Assembly (NCBI GenBank): GCA_029098165.1
Contig: JAQXNU010000167.1
Location: 1-49,763, forward strand
Direction: 5' to 3'
DNA length: 49,763 nucleotides
From: Clostridiales bacterium
Lineage (GTDB): Bacteria > Bacillota > Clostridia > Lachnospirales > Lachnospiraceae
A program made the translations under genes and the position numbers. Below the pieces are notes generated by a model. That model did not search any database. It was not told the origin of the DNA and worked only from the letters and a program-made list of their open reading frames with translations. Shown here piece after piece: positions 36,666 through 45,051 of this stretch (positions within the stretch are counted from its first letter, which is position 1; each line of letters begins with the position of its first letter).

Positions 36666-37071
36666 AAACATTCACCTCCGTGAAATTATATAGTTGATGA
36701 GTGTTTTTTCTGATATCGTTTTGCGACTTTCGTTTAAAACACTCTTGGTAATCGATAAGCGAGTACTTCTCTTCGCTTATCCAAAATTAAATGATCTACA
36801 TCAGTTAAACTCACCGCTTCTAAAAGCGAACCATTTTGTGTCTGATTTAGAAATGCTTCTAAACTCTACTAAGATGTCTTTGAGTACATAACTTTCTGTA
36901 AGATATTTAAAATTATTTAAGCTTAAGATTTTCGTCACTTATCTTGTTCTTATTGTGTCCTTTCTCATATTTTTTATTATGGTAAGTTATAGTAATGAAA
37001 TTGATTATATTCGAATAGCTGTAATCAAAGCTCATATATTAGTACTAAGAATTAAATTACCAAGAGGATAT
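36666..37071. other. Intergenic region between spore protein and symporter genes
   Basis: No intact gene. It holds, on the minus strand, a protein-like open stretch without a start (36734-36907). It also has hairpins GATAAGCGA-10-TCGCTTATC (36754-36781) and CGCTT-4-AAGCG (36815-36828), and TTGATTA-14-TAATCAA (37001-37028), an inverted repeat just ahead of the symporter that could be an operator. Confidence 0.5.
36734..36907 (-). pseudogene. Possible C-terminal fragment of a degraded gene
   Basis: 57 open codons ending at TAA (36734-36736) with no start codon or ribosome binding site. The end reads SLLEAVSLTDVDHLILDKRR and then EVLAYRLPRVF, with helical, balanced composition. An adjacent minus-strand frame over 36790-36920 is also protein-like (LTESYVLKDILVEFRSI), as expected after a frameshift. 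Family not recognised; chance is possible. Confidence 0.3.
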
Positions 37072-38376
37072 ATGAAGCACTTATTAAATGGCATACAATC
37101 AATAAATGCATTTCTTTGGGGCGGTCCAATGCTTGTTTTATTGTTTGGCACCCATCTATACTTTACATGCTCTCTGCATTTTATTCAAAAAAAGATAAAA
37201 AAAGCAATTAAATTATCGCTTTCGTCAGAAACAGATGCACATGGGAATGCCAGCAGTTTTGCCACCTTAACCACAACCTTAGCCGCTACGCTTGGAACAG
37301 GTAATATTGTTGGTGTCTCAACTGCAGTTGCTCTTGGTGGACCTGGTGCCGTATTCTGGTGCTGGCTGACCGGAATCTTCGGAATGGCTACGACTTACGC
37401 AGAATGCTATCTTGGTATTAAGTACCGCTGTAAAGATGCCAACGGTAATTATAACGGTGGCCCTATGTATGCCTTAGAATATGGTTTGCATAATAAACCT
37501 CTTGCAATATTCTTTAGCATCTGTACTCTACTGGCTGCCTATGGTATGGGATGTTCCACACAGGCAAGGTCAATCACAGATGTTACCTCAAGTGTCGGAA
37601 TCTCTCCTTATGTTTCTGGCATAGTAGCAGCTACTTTAATTGGATTCGTGATTATTGGTGGCGTGAAACAGATTCAAAAATTCTGTCTTAAGCTTGTACC
37701 TGCCATGGCTATTTTTTATATTGTCGGATGTCTCATTATCTTATGTATAAACTATCAGTATTTAATCCAATCCGTGATTACAATATTTCAGGCAGCTTTT
37801 GTTCCAAAGGCAATTGCAGGTGGTGCCATTGGTGGTTCCCTAAGATTAGCAGCCCGATATGGAATCTCACGTGGACTATTTACAAATGAATCCGGACTGG
37901 GTTCTTCGGCCATCGCTGCTGCCGATACAAAAAATAAAGAGCCAAAAGTTCAGGCTCTTGTCTCTATGAGTGCAACATTTTGGGATACTGTTGTTATGTG
38001 CGCGATCACTGGTCTTGTCATTATCTCCTCAATCATAAAATCACCTGCTAGCATTGAAGGGCTGAGCTACAGTGAATTAACTACTGCGGCCTTTCGTCAG
38101 GTTCCTTTTCTTGGTTCAGGTATGCTTGGAGTTTCTTTAATTGCATTTGCCTGTGCCACTCTGATCGGATGGTGTTATTTCGGCGAAAAAGCGGTAAGAT
38201 ACTTATTCCATGATAAAGGAATTCGTATTTACCGCTTCGGCTATATCATTATGATATTTATAGGATCTATCATGTCTCTTGACATCGTATGGGAAAGTTC
38301 TGATCTGATCAACGCACTCATGGCATTCCCAAATCTGATAGCCTTACTTTTGCTCAGAAAAGAGATCAAACCCTAA
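37072..38376 (+). CDS. Sodium:alanine/glycine symporter (AGCS family)
   Basis: 434 residues from the ATG at 37072 (MKHLLNGIQSINAFLWGGPML), with AGAGGAT upstream; the open frame extends 39 codons further but without a site. Imports alanine or glycine with sodium. Family motifs are visible: LAATLGTGNIVGVSTAVALGGPGAVFWCWLTG (about 70-101), TYAECYLGIKYR, GGPMYALEYGL, and GISRGLFTNESGLGSSAIAAAD. About 10-11 membrane segments. The stop codon directly abuts the stop of the convergent gene. Substrate (Ala, Gly or other) not decided. Confidence 0.92.
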   Translation: MKHLLNGIQSINAFLWGGPMLVLLFGTHLYFTCSLHFIQKKIKKAIKLSLSSETDAHGNASSFATLTTTLAATLGTGNIVGVSTAVALGGPGAVFWCWLTGIFGMATTYAECYLGIKYRCKDANGNYNGGPMYALEYGLHNKPLAIFFSICTLLAAYGMGCSTQARSITDVTSSVGISPYVSGIVAATLIGFVIIGGVKQIQKFCLKLVPAMAIFYIVGCLIILCINYQYLIQSVITIFQAAFVPKAIAGGAIGGSLRLAARYGISRGLFTNESGLGSSAIAAADTKNKEPKVQALVSMSATFWDTVVMCAITGLVIISSIIKSPASIEGLSYSELTTAAFRQVPFLGSGMLGVSLIAFACATLIGWCYFGEKAVRYLFHDKGIRIYRFGYIIMIFIGSIMSLDIVWESSDLINALMAFPNLIALLLLRKEIKP

Positions 38377-39699
38377 CTAATTTGAAACTGCTGTAATTAC
38401 TTTTTTTCCATACATAGACGCTGGTGTTTCCTGCTTTGTAACCTTATCTTTCACAGGTGCTAAGCGATAATATACCACGTCTTTTGGAATCGGATCCGCA
38501 GTACCAACCTTTTTGATGATAATCGTTTTTGAATTGGATACTTTTTTCCATTTTGCAGTTGCCAGATCGATTTTATCTCCTTCATGTGCCAGAATATACT
38601 CATACACCTTATCTTTAGACGCATCGGTGAAGGTCAGACTTGTTCCTACCAGAGTTACTTTGGAACCATCCGGTTCTGACGGCTGCAAAACAGTATCTAC
38701 TGTTAATACACCGCTAGCTACTTTTTTATCAGTAGCTTTTGTAATAAACTCAATCTTGCCGGCAGGTATTGGTTTAAAATTCTGAGGGGTATCTTTAGGA
38801 AGAAGGAGTTCTGACAAACTTAGTGTCTTAACTTTTTTATCGGTTGGATTAAATTCAAGCCATTGACCACTTCCTGCCAATCGATACTGTGTAACACCAG
38901 GTTTTAATCCTGAGATACAGAATTTACTGTAGTCCACTTTAATAGAAGGCGGATTTGGACGTTTCGGTATCTTAACACTGACAATCTTACCTGCTCGCTG
39001 TGTTACACTTGCCCTTGTACGAAACTGAAGGGTAAATCCTGTAATCTCATAATCTCTCAGATCAAGCCCTGTATAATCAATCCATTGTCCATCTTTTCCT
39101 TTTCGGTATTGCACACTTTGATTGGATGATGTGTTTTCCAATTTAAGTTTCCCTTGATTATTCTCAACATAATATGTAACTTTGAGATTTTTTTCTTCTT
39201 TCGGTATTTTCACTTCAACTGGACTCTCATCTTTATTCCCCTTAAAATAGATGATATTATCTGATGTCTTCATAAAGATTGCTAAATCCATCTTTCCATT
39301 TGGATGATCAATTAATTGCCACGTTTTTTTCTTATCCTGAGAGAAGTAAAACTTAGTACTCTCCCTTGGCCCCTTACTAACTGTGATCGTTTCATTCAAA
39401 TAATCACATAATACAACAACCTGTGTCCCAGGGTCCACTGTCGGTGTCGGAGTTGCTGTAACAGTCGGTGACACGGTTGGAGATACGGTTGGAGATACCG
39501 TTGGGGTTACCGTCTTAGATATACTGATTGTTTCACCAGCAACACTTTCTGGACTCAAACGATGTTCCTCCTGAGAATACACTACACCAACCGAATAATC
39601 TTTTGATATCTTAATACCCACTATAACTAAAAAAGCTATTAAAACTGTCATCATCAACGAACGAACGACTTTCTCTCTCGTCGAAAAACGATTCTTCAT
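38377..39699 (-). CDS. Membrane-anchored surface-type protein with TVSP repeats
   Basis: 440 residues, family not recognised. N-terminal membrane anchor at about 12-29 (VRSLMMTVLIAFLVIVGI). A Thr/Pro/Val stalk lies at about 63-89 with tandem T-V-S-P units (12-bp DNA repeats near 39450-39510). Then about 350 residues of beta-rich extracellular sequence with repeated phrases such as VQYRKGKDGQWIDY and VTQYRLAGSGQWLEF, suggesting two or three related beta-sandwich modules. It starts 5 nt after the DJ-1 gene ends, so the two may be co-transcribed. Function unknown. Confidence 0.75.
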   Translation of the reverse strand: MKNRFSTREKVVRSLMMTVLIAFLVIVGIKISKDYSVGVVYSQEEHRLSPESVAGETISISKTVTPTVSPTVSPTVSPTVTATPTPTVDPGTQVVVLCDYLNETITVSKGPRESTKFYFSQDKKKTWQLIDHPNGKMDLAIFMKTSDNIIYFKGNKDESPVEVKIPKEEKNLKVTYYVENNQGKLKLENTSSNQSVQYRKGKDGQWIDYTGLDLRDYEITGFTLQFRTRASVTQRAGKIVSVKIPKRPNPPSIKVDYSKFCISGLKPGVTQYRLAGSGQWLEFNPTDKKVKTLSLSELLLPKDTPQNFKPIPAGKIEFITKATDKKVASGVLTVDTVLQPSEPDGSKVTLVGTSLTFTDASKDKVYEYILAHEGDKIDLATAKWKKVSNSKTIIIKKVGTADPIPKDVVYYRLAPVKDKVTKQETPASMYGKKVITAVSN

Positions 39700-39704
39700 T
39701 CACA

Positions 39705-40253
39705 TCACCTCTCATATTGTAAGCCATGTCTCACTGAATCAGAAACCTCTTTTCCACATAATTTGGTTACTAAAGCCAAAGCAAAATCAAAGGATGTACC
39801 AGGTCCTTTACTTGTTATAAAGTTATCATCTTCTACAACATTTTTATTTACTATATTAGCACCAGGTAAATTACTTTCATGACCAGGATAACATACTGCA
39901 TTCTTTCCAACTAACAAACCATTAATTCCAAATACTCCTGGAGCCGCACAGATTGCAGCTAAATATTTGTGATCCTTATTGTATTTATTGATTAGTTGTT
40001 TTAATCCTTCGTGCTTCATCAGATTCTTAGTTCCTGTTCCACCACCAGGTAAGATCAGCATATCAGCATCATCCAGATTATCCTCAAATAGTATATCGGC
40101 CATTATCTGAATATTATGAGCACCATGAACTAATTTTTCGTTCATTATGGAAACCGTAACAACCTCTACCTCTGCCCTACGTAATACATCCACCTGTGTT
40201 AAAGCTTCTACCTCTTCAAAACCATCTGCTAAAAATAAATATGCCTTTGCCAT
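39705..40253 (-). CDS. DJ-1/PfpI family protein (YajL-like)
   Basis: 182 residues from the ATG at 40253 (MAKAYLFLADGFEEVEALT), 8 nt after GGAGG. The nucleophile-elbow cysteine is C102 in AAICAAPGVFG and the partner glutamate is E15 or neighbour in GFEEVEA, the DJ-1 arrangement. LILPGGGTGTKNL and GPGTSFDFALALV are also typical. DJ-1 homologues are linked to oxidative or glycation stress; the exact activity is debated. It is the first gene ahead of the surface-type protein. Confidence 0.9.
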   Translation of the reverse strand: MAKAYLFLADGFEEVEALTQVDVLRRAEVEVVTVSIMNEKLVHGAHNIQIMADILFEDNLDDADMLILPGGGTGTKNLMKHEGLKQLINKYNKDHKYLAAICAAPGVFGINGLLVGKNAVCYPGHESNLPGANIVNKNVVEDDNFITSKGPGTSFDFALALVTKLCGKEVSDSVRHGLQYER

Positions 40254-40288
40254 CTTACTAACCTCCATGTCTTTTATAATGCAAAAAA

Positions 40289-40305
40289 AGAGGCTATCAG
40301 CCTCT
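40289..40305 (-). terminator. Terminator of the tRNA operon
   Basis: Stem AGAGGCT-3-AGCCTCT followed by seven T on the minus strand, 8 nt after the last tRNA. Confidence 0.85.
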
Positions 40306-40312
40306 TAGTTAA

Positions 40313-40387
40313 TCGGGGTGACAGGATTCGAACCTGCGACCTCTTGATCCCAAATCAAGCACTCTAGCCAAACTGAGCCACACCCCG
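40313..40387 (-). tRNA. tRNA-Pro (TGG), copy 2
   Basis: CGGGGTG/CACCCCG acceptor stem, anticodon loop TTTGGGA (anticodon TGG), T-loop GTTCGAATC, discriminator A. CCA is not encoded. Last tRNA in the operon; identical over 75 nt to the first one at 41076. Confidence 0.95.
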
Positions 40388-40435
40388 GTATATTATCATA
40401 TCTAGCATTTGCGTTTATGATATTTTTTAAGCAAA

Positions 40436-40515
40436 TGCGGATGACAGGAATTGAACCTGCACGGTTACCCGCTAGATCCTAAGTCTAGTGCGTCTGCCAG
40501 TTCCGCCACATCCGC
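40436..40515 (-). tRNA. tRNA-Leu (TAG)
   Basis: GCGGATG/CATCCGC acceptor stem, anticodon loop CTTAGGA (TAG), a variable arm of about 12 nt (CGGGTAACCGTG), T-loop GTTCAATTC. Confidence 0.95.
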
Positions 40516-40541
40516 ATCTTTATTATGGTTTCCCATAACAA

Positions 40542-40614
40542 TGAGACATCCGGGATTCGAACCCGGGACACCTTGATTAAAAGTCAAGTGCTCTACCGAC
40601 TGAGCTAATATCCC
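40542..40614 (-). tRNA. tRNA-Lys (TTT)
   Basis: Acceptor stem GGGATAT/ATGTCTC (two G-T pairs), anticodon loop CTTTTAA (TTT), T-loop GTTCGAATC. Confidence 0.95.
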
Positions 40615-40642
40615 ATATAAACAACTTTGTTTTGTAAGACAA

Positions 40643-40714
40643 CAGGGCTAGCTGGATTCGAACCAGCGAATGCAGGAATCAAAATCCTGTGCCTTACCGC
40701 TTGGCGATAGCCCT
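40643..40714 (-). tRNA. tRNA-Gln (TTG)
   Basis: Acceptor stem AGGGCTA/TAGCCCT, anticodon loop TTTTGAT (TTG), T-loop GTTCGAATC, discriminator G. Confidence 0.95.
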
Positions 40715-40763
40715 TTATAAAAAATAGAATCAACTATCTTTTGCCACAACTTCAAGTTGTTAG

Positions 40764-40838
40764 GGTGGATACAGGGATTCGAACCCTGGGCCTCCAGAGC
40801 CACAATCTGGCGCGCTAACCAACTGCGCTATACCCACC
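40764..40838 (-). tRNA. tRNA-His (GTG)
   Basis: Acceptor stem GTGGGTA/TATCCAC with an extra 5' G opposite C73 as in all tRNA-His; anticodon loop TTGTGGC (GTG). Confidence 0.95.
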
Positions 40839-40871
40839 ATAAACTTTATTCATGATTTTTAGAAAAACAAA

Positions 40872-40945
40872 TGTGCCAGAAGGGATTCGAACCCCCGACA
40901 ACCGGCTTAGAAGGCCGATGCTCTATCCAGCTGAGCTACTAGCAC
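40872..40945 (-). tRNA. tRNA-Arg (TCT)
   Basis: Acceptor stem GTGCTAG/CTGGCAC, anticodon loop CTTCTAA (TCT), T-loop GTTCGAATC. Confidence 0.95.
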
Positions 40946-40982
40946 ATTCCGACAAGTGTTTTAGATGTCCTGTCAAACATCA

Positions 40983-41053
40983 AGCGGGTGATGGGAATCG
41001 AACCCACGTATCTAGCTTGGAAGGCTAGTGTTCTACCATTGAACTACACCCGC
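40983..41053 (-). tRNA. tRNA-Gly (TCC)
   Basis: Acceptor stem GCGGGTG/CACCCGC, anticodon loop CTTCCAA (TCC), T-loop GTTCGATTC. Confidence 0.95.
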
Positions 41054-41075
41054 ATGTCATGCATGTGATATTCAG

Positions 41076-41150
41076 TCGGGGTGACAGGATTCGAACCTGC
41101 GACCTCTTGATCCCAAATCAAGCACTCTAGCCAAACTGAGCCACACCCCG
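41076..41150 (-). tRNA. tRNA-Pro (TGG), copy 1
   Basis: First gene of the operon, identical to 40313-40387. Anticodon loop TTTGGGA. Transcript order is Pro, Gly, Arg, His, Gln, Lys, Leu, Pro. Confidence 0.95.
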
Positions 41151-41220
41151 GTGATATTACATTTATTAAGTTTTGCGCTTTCAGTTTTCGTTTTTGTCTT
41201 TTCTGTCAGACGCAAGACAT

Positions 41221-41249
41221 ATTATATATGACACAAAGAGGAATGTCAA
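41221..41249 (-). promoter_or_regulatory. Perfect consensus promoter of the tRNA operon
   Basis: Minus strand TTGACA (41244-41249), 17 nt, TATAAT (41221-41226), about 70 bp upstream of the first tRNA. Confidence 0.85.
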
Positions 41250-41338
41250 CACTTTTTTGATACTTTTTTTATTCCTATTTCTGCCATGTAATTCAGCTCA
41301 TCTAAAATGCTTGTTTCAATCTCTGCAAACCCTTATAT

Positions 41339-41830
41339 TTACTGGCTTTCTTCATAATTCAAAGTGAAGTGAGCTTCGCCAAATCGGTCAATTTCCATCA
41401 AAATAAATGAGGGTTTCCGCCCTAATTGTCTTGGTTGGGTAATACTACCAGGATTGATTGCATAAATTTTTTCATCCGATAAATCGATCAATGGTTGGTG
41501 TGTATGACCAAACATTACGATATCCGCACCTTCCAAAAACGCCGTCTCTTTTATCTGCTCTACTCCATAATTGACACCATAACGATGACCATGAGTTAGC
41601 ATTACATAGTATTTCCCGATTTGAATAAATTTATCACGAGGCGCGTCAGAAAAAAAATCATTATTTCCAGAGACCATTTCCACCGGACAGTTCGCAATGG
41701 TCTGAATATACTGTTCTTCTCCTTCCATATCACCCAAATGGATCATCAGATCCATGGGTCCAACTCTTTTTAATACACGTTCCAGATAGTAACATCTGCC
41801 GTGAGTATCACTGACAATTAATATTTTCAT
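41339..41830 (-). CDS. YfcE/MJ0936-family metallophosphodiesterase
   Basis: 163 residues, the small calcineurin-like fold. Metal ligands are in order: SDTHG (7-11), HLGDMEG (about 31-37), SGNNDF (about 54-59), THGHRYGV (about 78-85) and FGHTHQP. It hydrolyses phosphodiesters in vitro in related proteins; the cellular substrate is unknown. Starts 16 nt after rdgB in the amidase-rdgB-yfcE operon, a pairing seen in many Firmicutes. Confidence 0.92.
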   Translation of the reverse strand: MKILIVSDTHGRCYYLERVLKRVGPMDLMIHLGDMEGEEQYIQTIANCPVEMVSGNNDFFSDAPRDKFIQIGKYYVMLTHGHRYGVNYGVEQIKETAFLEGADIVMFGHTHQPLIDLSDEKIYAINPGSITQPRQLGRKPSFILMEIDRFGEAHFTLNYEESQ

Positions 41831-41846
41831 CTATAGTTCTCCTGAA

Positions 41847-42428
41847 TTATAACTCATTTTTCATTGCATTTAATGCTTTTGCCCTATGACTTATCAGATT
41901 CTTTTGTTCTGGGCTGAGTTCCGCCGTTGTACAGTTAAATTCAGGTACAAAAAATATAGGATCATATCCAAATCCATTCTCTCCTGCTATCTTATGTCCG
42001 ATTTTACCCTCAATCGTTGCACGTGTCGTTTTACAGGTTCCATCTGGGAATGCGCATGCGATAGCACATACGAATCTTGCAGTTCTTTTTTCTTCAGGTA
42101 CATCCTTTAACTGTTCAAGGATATAATTATTTTTTATATCATAGGATGTATCCTCTCCTAGAAATCGTGCAGAATAAATTCCTGGTGCACGATCCATAGC
42201 ATCTACTTCCAAGCCTGAATCATCTGCTAATACAATCTCATTCGTTAAATTCATGATTGTTTTTGCCTTAATCATTGCATTCTCTTCAAACGTAGTTCCA
42301 TTTTCTTCAATATCAACTTTAATACCTGCATCTTTTAATGAAAGAACCTCATATGGCATATCTTTTAAAATCATTCGAATTTCTTTCATTTTACCTTCAT
42401 TGCTTGTAGCAAAAATAATCTTTTTCAT
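41847..42428 (-). CDS. rdgB: XTP/dITP diphosphatase (RdgB/HAM1)
   Basis: Removes non-canonical purine nucleotides (ITP, XTP, dITP) from the pool. 193 residues. N-terminal IIFATSNEGKMKEI, substrate loop FEENAMIKAKT, LADDSGLEVDAMDRAPGIYSARF with the catalytic Asp pair, GFGYDPIFFVPE, and the C-terminal SHRAKALNAM. Starts 9 nt after the amidase gene and precedes the phosphodiesterase. Confidence 0.95.
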   Translation of the reverse strand: MKKIIFATSNEGKMKEIRMILKDMPYEVLSLKDAGIKVDIEENGTTFEENAMIKAKTIMNLTNEIVLADDSGLEVDAMDRAPGIYSARFLGEDTSYDIKNNYILEQLKDVPEEKRTARFVCAIACAFPDGTCKTTRATIEGKIGHKIAGENGFGYDPIFFVPEFNCTTAELSPEQKNLISHRAKALNAMKNEL

Positions 42429-42437
42429 CTTTTACCC

Positions 42438-43769
42438 TCATTTATCTGATCTATTATCATACACCTTACCATTTTTAACCTCAAGAGCACGGATAATTCC
42501 GTTATAGATTCCCTCTGCTGCCTTTTTACGATTCTTTTCTTGTTTTAAGAAATTCATGTCCTCTTTATTTGACATAAATGCCACTTCTACAAGTGCTACT
42601 GGAACTTTTGATTCTCCTATGATGAGGACATCCCTACTTCGAGCCACAATACCTCGATCTTTTAGTCCTATCTTCTTTACTAACTCTTCCAGACAGATTT
42701 TTGCAAACTGTTTCGAGTTAAATATATTCCAATCATTCTGATTTTCATTATATAAAACTTCTGTTCCATGTATCTCTCTTGAAAGATTTGCATTACAATG
42801 AATGCTTAAAAACAAATCCGCATTTACATCATTGGCAAGATTAACTCTTTGATTTAAGGTCAATCGACGGTCGGTGGATCTTGTTGTGTAAATTTTTATA
42901 TTCTCATTTTTCATGAAGTATTCTTGTAACTTTAATAACATATCTAAGTTCATGTCTTTTTCCAAATACTCATTTCCATGAGAATATGTACCACTGTCAT
43001 TGCCACCATGACCAGCATCAAGTACAACAATTGTATCATAAATATCATGTGGATTTACAAGGCAAATATAAAAATAGTTCTTATCTTCTTTCAACACATA
43101 GCCATAGGTTTTTATCAAATCTAATGTTAGTACTGCATTGACATTTTTATCTGGTGTGGAAGTGTATGTAATATCTAAACTAGTAACACTATCCGTAGGT
43201 ATCGGTGTTGGTGTAAGGGATTCTGTTGGCAATACTAGAGCATTGGAACTGTTTTCTTGCGTATAAGCTGGTTCTTCCGCTCGTGCCTCATCGATTGCGT
43301 CACTGATTGGAACAATTGGCAACATTATATTGGAATTTACTTGTCCACAGTTATAATTATTCTCATAAATGCGATAAATATTATCTGCATTAATGGATTC
43401 TTTCTTTAATCCCGTAATTGTTACCACAATCCTACGATCAACCGCTAAGTCCTCAATCGAAAAGGAATAGTCTTTGCTTAAATGATCTGGTTTTCGAATA
43501 GCGATTAAATTCTGACCATATTTCTTACTGATCTTTTTATCAATTTCAACTGGAAGAATACTTTCTTCCTCAATTTTCTTTGCCTCAACTACTAAATTTT
43601 CTTCTGCGATTTCGTTTGTTTCGATAGAAGGTGTAGGCGTCTTTATCACTTCACTAGCATATGAGACGCTTTCATGTGGTGTCTTCATACCAGTCGAAAA
43701 TGTTACGATACAAATCATTAATACTAAACTGTAAGCTGCTGCTCTTTTTAGCAGTTTTTCTTCATTCAA
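42438..43769 (-). CDS. N-acetylmuramoyl-L-alanine amidase (Amidase_3)
   Basis: Cleaves the amide between MurNAc and the stem peptide of peptidoglycan outside the cell. About 443 residues with a predicted TTG start at 43769, 8 nt after AAGGAGG. The longer in-frame ATG at 43868 lies upstream of the predicted promoter (43806-43834). Signal anchor at about 10-27 (AYSLVLMICIVTFSTGM), a beta-rich middle region, a Thr/Pro linker (TESLTPTPIPTDS), then the zinc amidase domain: VVLDAGHGGNDSGT (Zn His), E of the YLEKDMNLD segment, LSIHCNANLSREIHGTEVLY (Zn His) and VALVEVAFMSNKED (catalytic Glu). First gene of the operon. Confidence 0.9.
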   Translation of the reverse strand: MNEEKLLKRAAAYSLVLMICIVTFSTGMKTPHESVSYASEVIKTPTPSIETNEIAEENLVVEAKKIEEESILPVEIDKKISKKYGQNLIAIRKPDHLSKDYSFSIEDLAVDRRIVVTITGLKKESINADNIYRIYENNYNCGQVNSNIMLPIVPISDAIDEARAEEPAYTQENSSNALVLPTESLTPTPIPTDSVTSLDITYTSTPDKNVNAVLTLDLIKTYGYVLKEDKNYFYICLVNPHDIYDTIVVLDAGHGGNDSGTYSHGNEYLEKDMNLDMLLKLQEYFMKNENIKIYTTRSTDRRLTLNQRVNLANDVNADLFLSIHCNANLSREIHGTEVLYNENQNDWNIFNSKQFAKICLEELVKKIGLKDRGIVARSRDVLIIGESKVPVALVEVAFMSNKEDMNFLKQEKNRKKAAEGIYNGIIRALEVKNGKVYDNRSDK

Positions 43770-43805
43770 GACGATTCCTCCTTCCAACCACTTTTGTATA
43801 AATAT

Positions 43806-43834
43806 AGTATATCTTAAGTTTATTCTTTTGTCAT
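43806..43834 (-). promoter_or_regulatory. Predicted promoter of the amidase operon
   Basis: Minus strand ATGACA (43829-43834), 17 nt, TATACT (43806-43811). It lies between the distal ATG (43868) and the TTG (43769), supporting the latter as start. Confidence 0.6.
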
Positions 43835-43908
43835 TACCTATATCGACAAATAAGGACATTCTATTCATATATTTGATAAAAATTTGCTCGAAAAAAATTC
43901 TTTTCAGA

Positions 43909-43937
43909 TTGCTTAATTAATCGATGTGAAATATAAT
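43909..43937 (+). promoter_or_regulatory. Predicted promoter of the alpha/beta hydrolase gene
   Basis: TTGCTT (43909-43914), 17 nt, TATAAT (43932-43937). Confidence 0.7.
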
Positions 43938-43974
43938 TATATTAATAATCAATAGAGAAATAGGAGGATCATAT

Positions 43975-44892
43975 ATGCTCCATAAAGATATGACAACAAT
44001 TACTCAAACCGATGATTATAAAACAAATATATATCAAAAATACTCAAAATCAGAGGATTTACAAGGATCAATCGTTATCCTTCATGGTATGAGTGAACAT
44101 CACGAACGTTATCTACCTTTTGCAAATTTTTTGAATGAACAAGGGTATGATGTCTATATGTATGATCACCGAGGTCATGGCACGGATAAAAAGTTAGAAG
44201 ATCTTGGTTATATTTCCGATCACAATGGCTTTCAACTGCTTATAAATGATGGGATTAACGTCTTAGACTATGTTGATAAAGTGAAACGTACCAAGCAGAT
44301 GATATTATTCTCTCATAGTATGGGCTCACTCGTTGGACGTAATATCATTCAATACTATGACAAAATAGATAAAGCAATCTTTATGGGTACGGCTAACGCA
44401 CCTATAATGGCAAGCAGAGCTGGACTTATGCTCACTGCTATCATTCAGAAAATCAAAGGACCAAAATATCACTCCAAATTTCTTCAAAAAACTATGTTTG
44501 AAAATAAAACCTATCGAAAGACATGTGAACGTACTTCGGTTGACTGGCTGACACGTGATAACGCAATTGTAGGGGCCTATATTAATGATCCTTACTGTGG
44601 ATTTCCATCTTCCACTTCATTTCTTCGTGACATCGTTCATCTTAATTACTTTGCAGGTCTACCAAAAAGAATCAGTAAGACCAGGAAGGATCTTCCAATC
44701 TTATTTCTTAGTGGAACATGTGATCCTGTTGGTAACAATGGAAAAGATGTCACAAGAATTTTTAATCAGTACCAACGTCTAGCATTTCAGAATGTAGACT
44801 GTATTCTTTACCAAGACTGTCGTCACGAATTACTAAATGAACTTAATCGTGCAGAAATCATGCAGGATATTGTTACTTGGTTGAAAAAATAA
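43975..44892 (+). CDS. Alpha/beta hydrolase, monoacylglycerol lipase-like
   Basis: 305 residues. Oxyanion HGMSEHHERY (37-46) and YDHRGHGTD are typical of the monoglyceride lipase/lysophospholipase subgroup (Hydrolase_4). Catalytic triad: S115 in FSHSMGS, D250 in SGTCDPVG, H284 in CRHELLNE. No signal peptide, so cytoplasmic. ATG follows TAGGAGGA. Transcribed alone, convergent with the RNA methyltransferase gene; repeat copy E lies between them. The substrate is unknown but is probably a glycerolipid ester. Confidence 0.9.
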   Translation: MLHKDMTTITQTDDYKTNIYQKYSKSEDLQGSIVILHGMSEHHERYLPFANFLNEQGYDVYMYDHRGHGTDKKLEDLGYISDHNGFQLLINDGINVLDYVDKVKRTKQMILFSHSMGSLVGRNIIQYYDKIDKAIFMGTANAPIMASRAGLMLTAIIQKIKGPKYHSKFLQKTMFENKTYRKTCERTSVDWLTRDNAIVGAYINDPYCGFPSSTSFLRDIVHLNYFAGLPKRISKTRKDLPILFLSGTCDPVGNNGKDVTRIFNQYQRLAFQNVDCILYQDCRHELLNELNRAEIMQDIVTWLKK

Positions 44893-45051
44893 AAAGAGGC
44901 TGTAAAAAACAAGATTATGAGCATCAGAGGTGGGGAATTATATTAGAATTTGGCTTTGTCCGGCCGAAAGGGAAAGGCAGCCAAATTCTAATATAATTCC
45001 CTGCCTCGCTCCCCATTGCTCATTTTTCTGTTTTTTACAGCCCCTTTTTTT
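44893..45051. repeat. Nested palindromic repeat, copy E (compensatory changes)
   Basis: Outer arms GAGGCTGTAAAAAACA and TGTTTTTTACAGCCCC; spacer arms partly paired (ATGAGCA with TGCTCAT); inner arms GGAATTATATTAGAATTTGG with the exact complement; apical sequence forward. Relative to the other copies the inner arm reads TTA for TCA and the opposite arm reads TAA for TGA. The outer arm likewise lacks G in GTAAAAAAC and C on the other side. Confidence 0.88.

Noticed and set aside
36955..37071. 39-residue N-terminal extension of the symporter
   Set aside because: AGAGGAT lies directly before the internal ATG at 37072 and the family starts there; the extension has no ribosome binding site.
40313..41150. 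tRNA cluster as an integration (att) site of a mobile element
   Set aside because: Both sides carry ordinary core genes, no integrase is present, and the duplicated tRNA-Pro is full length, so it is not an att remnant.
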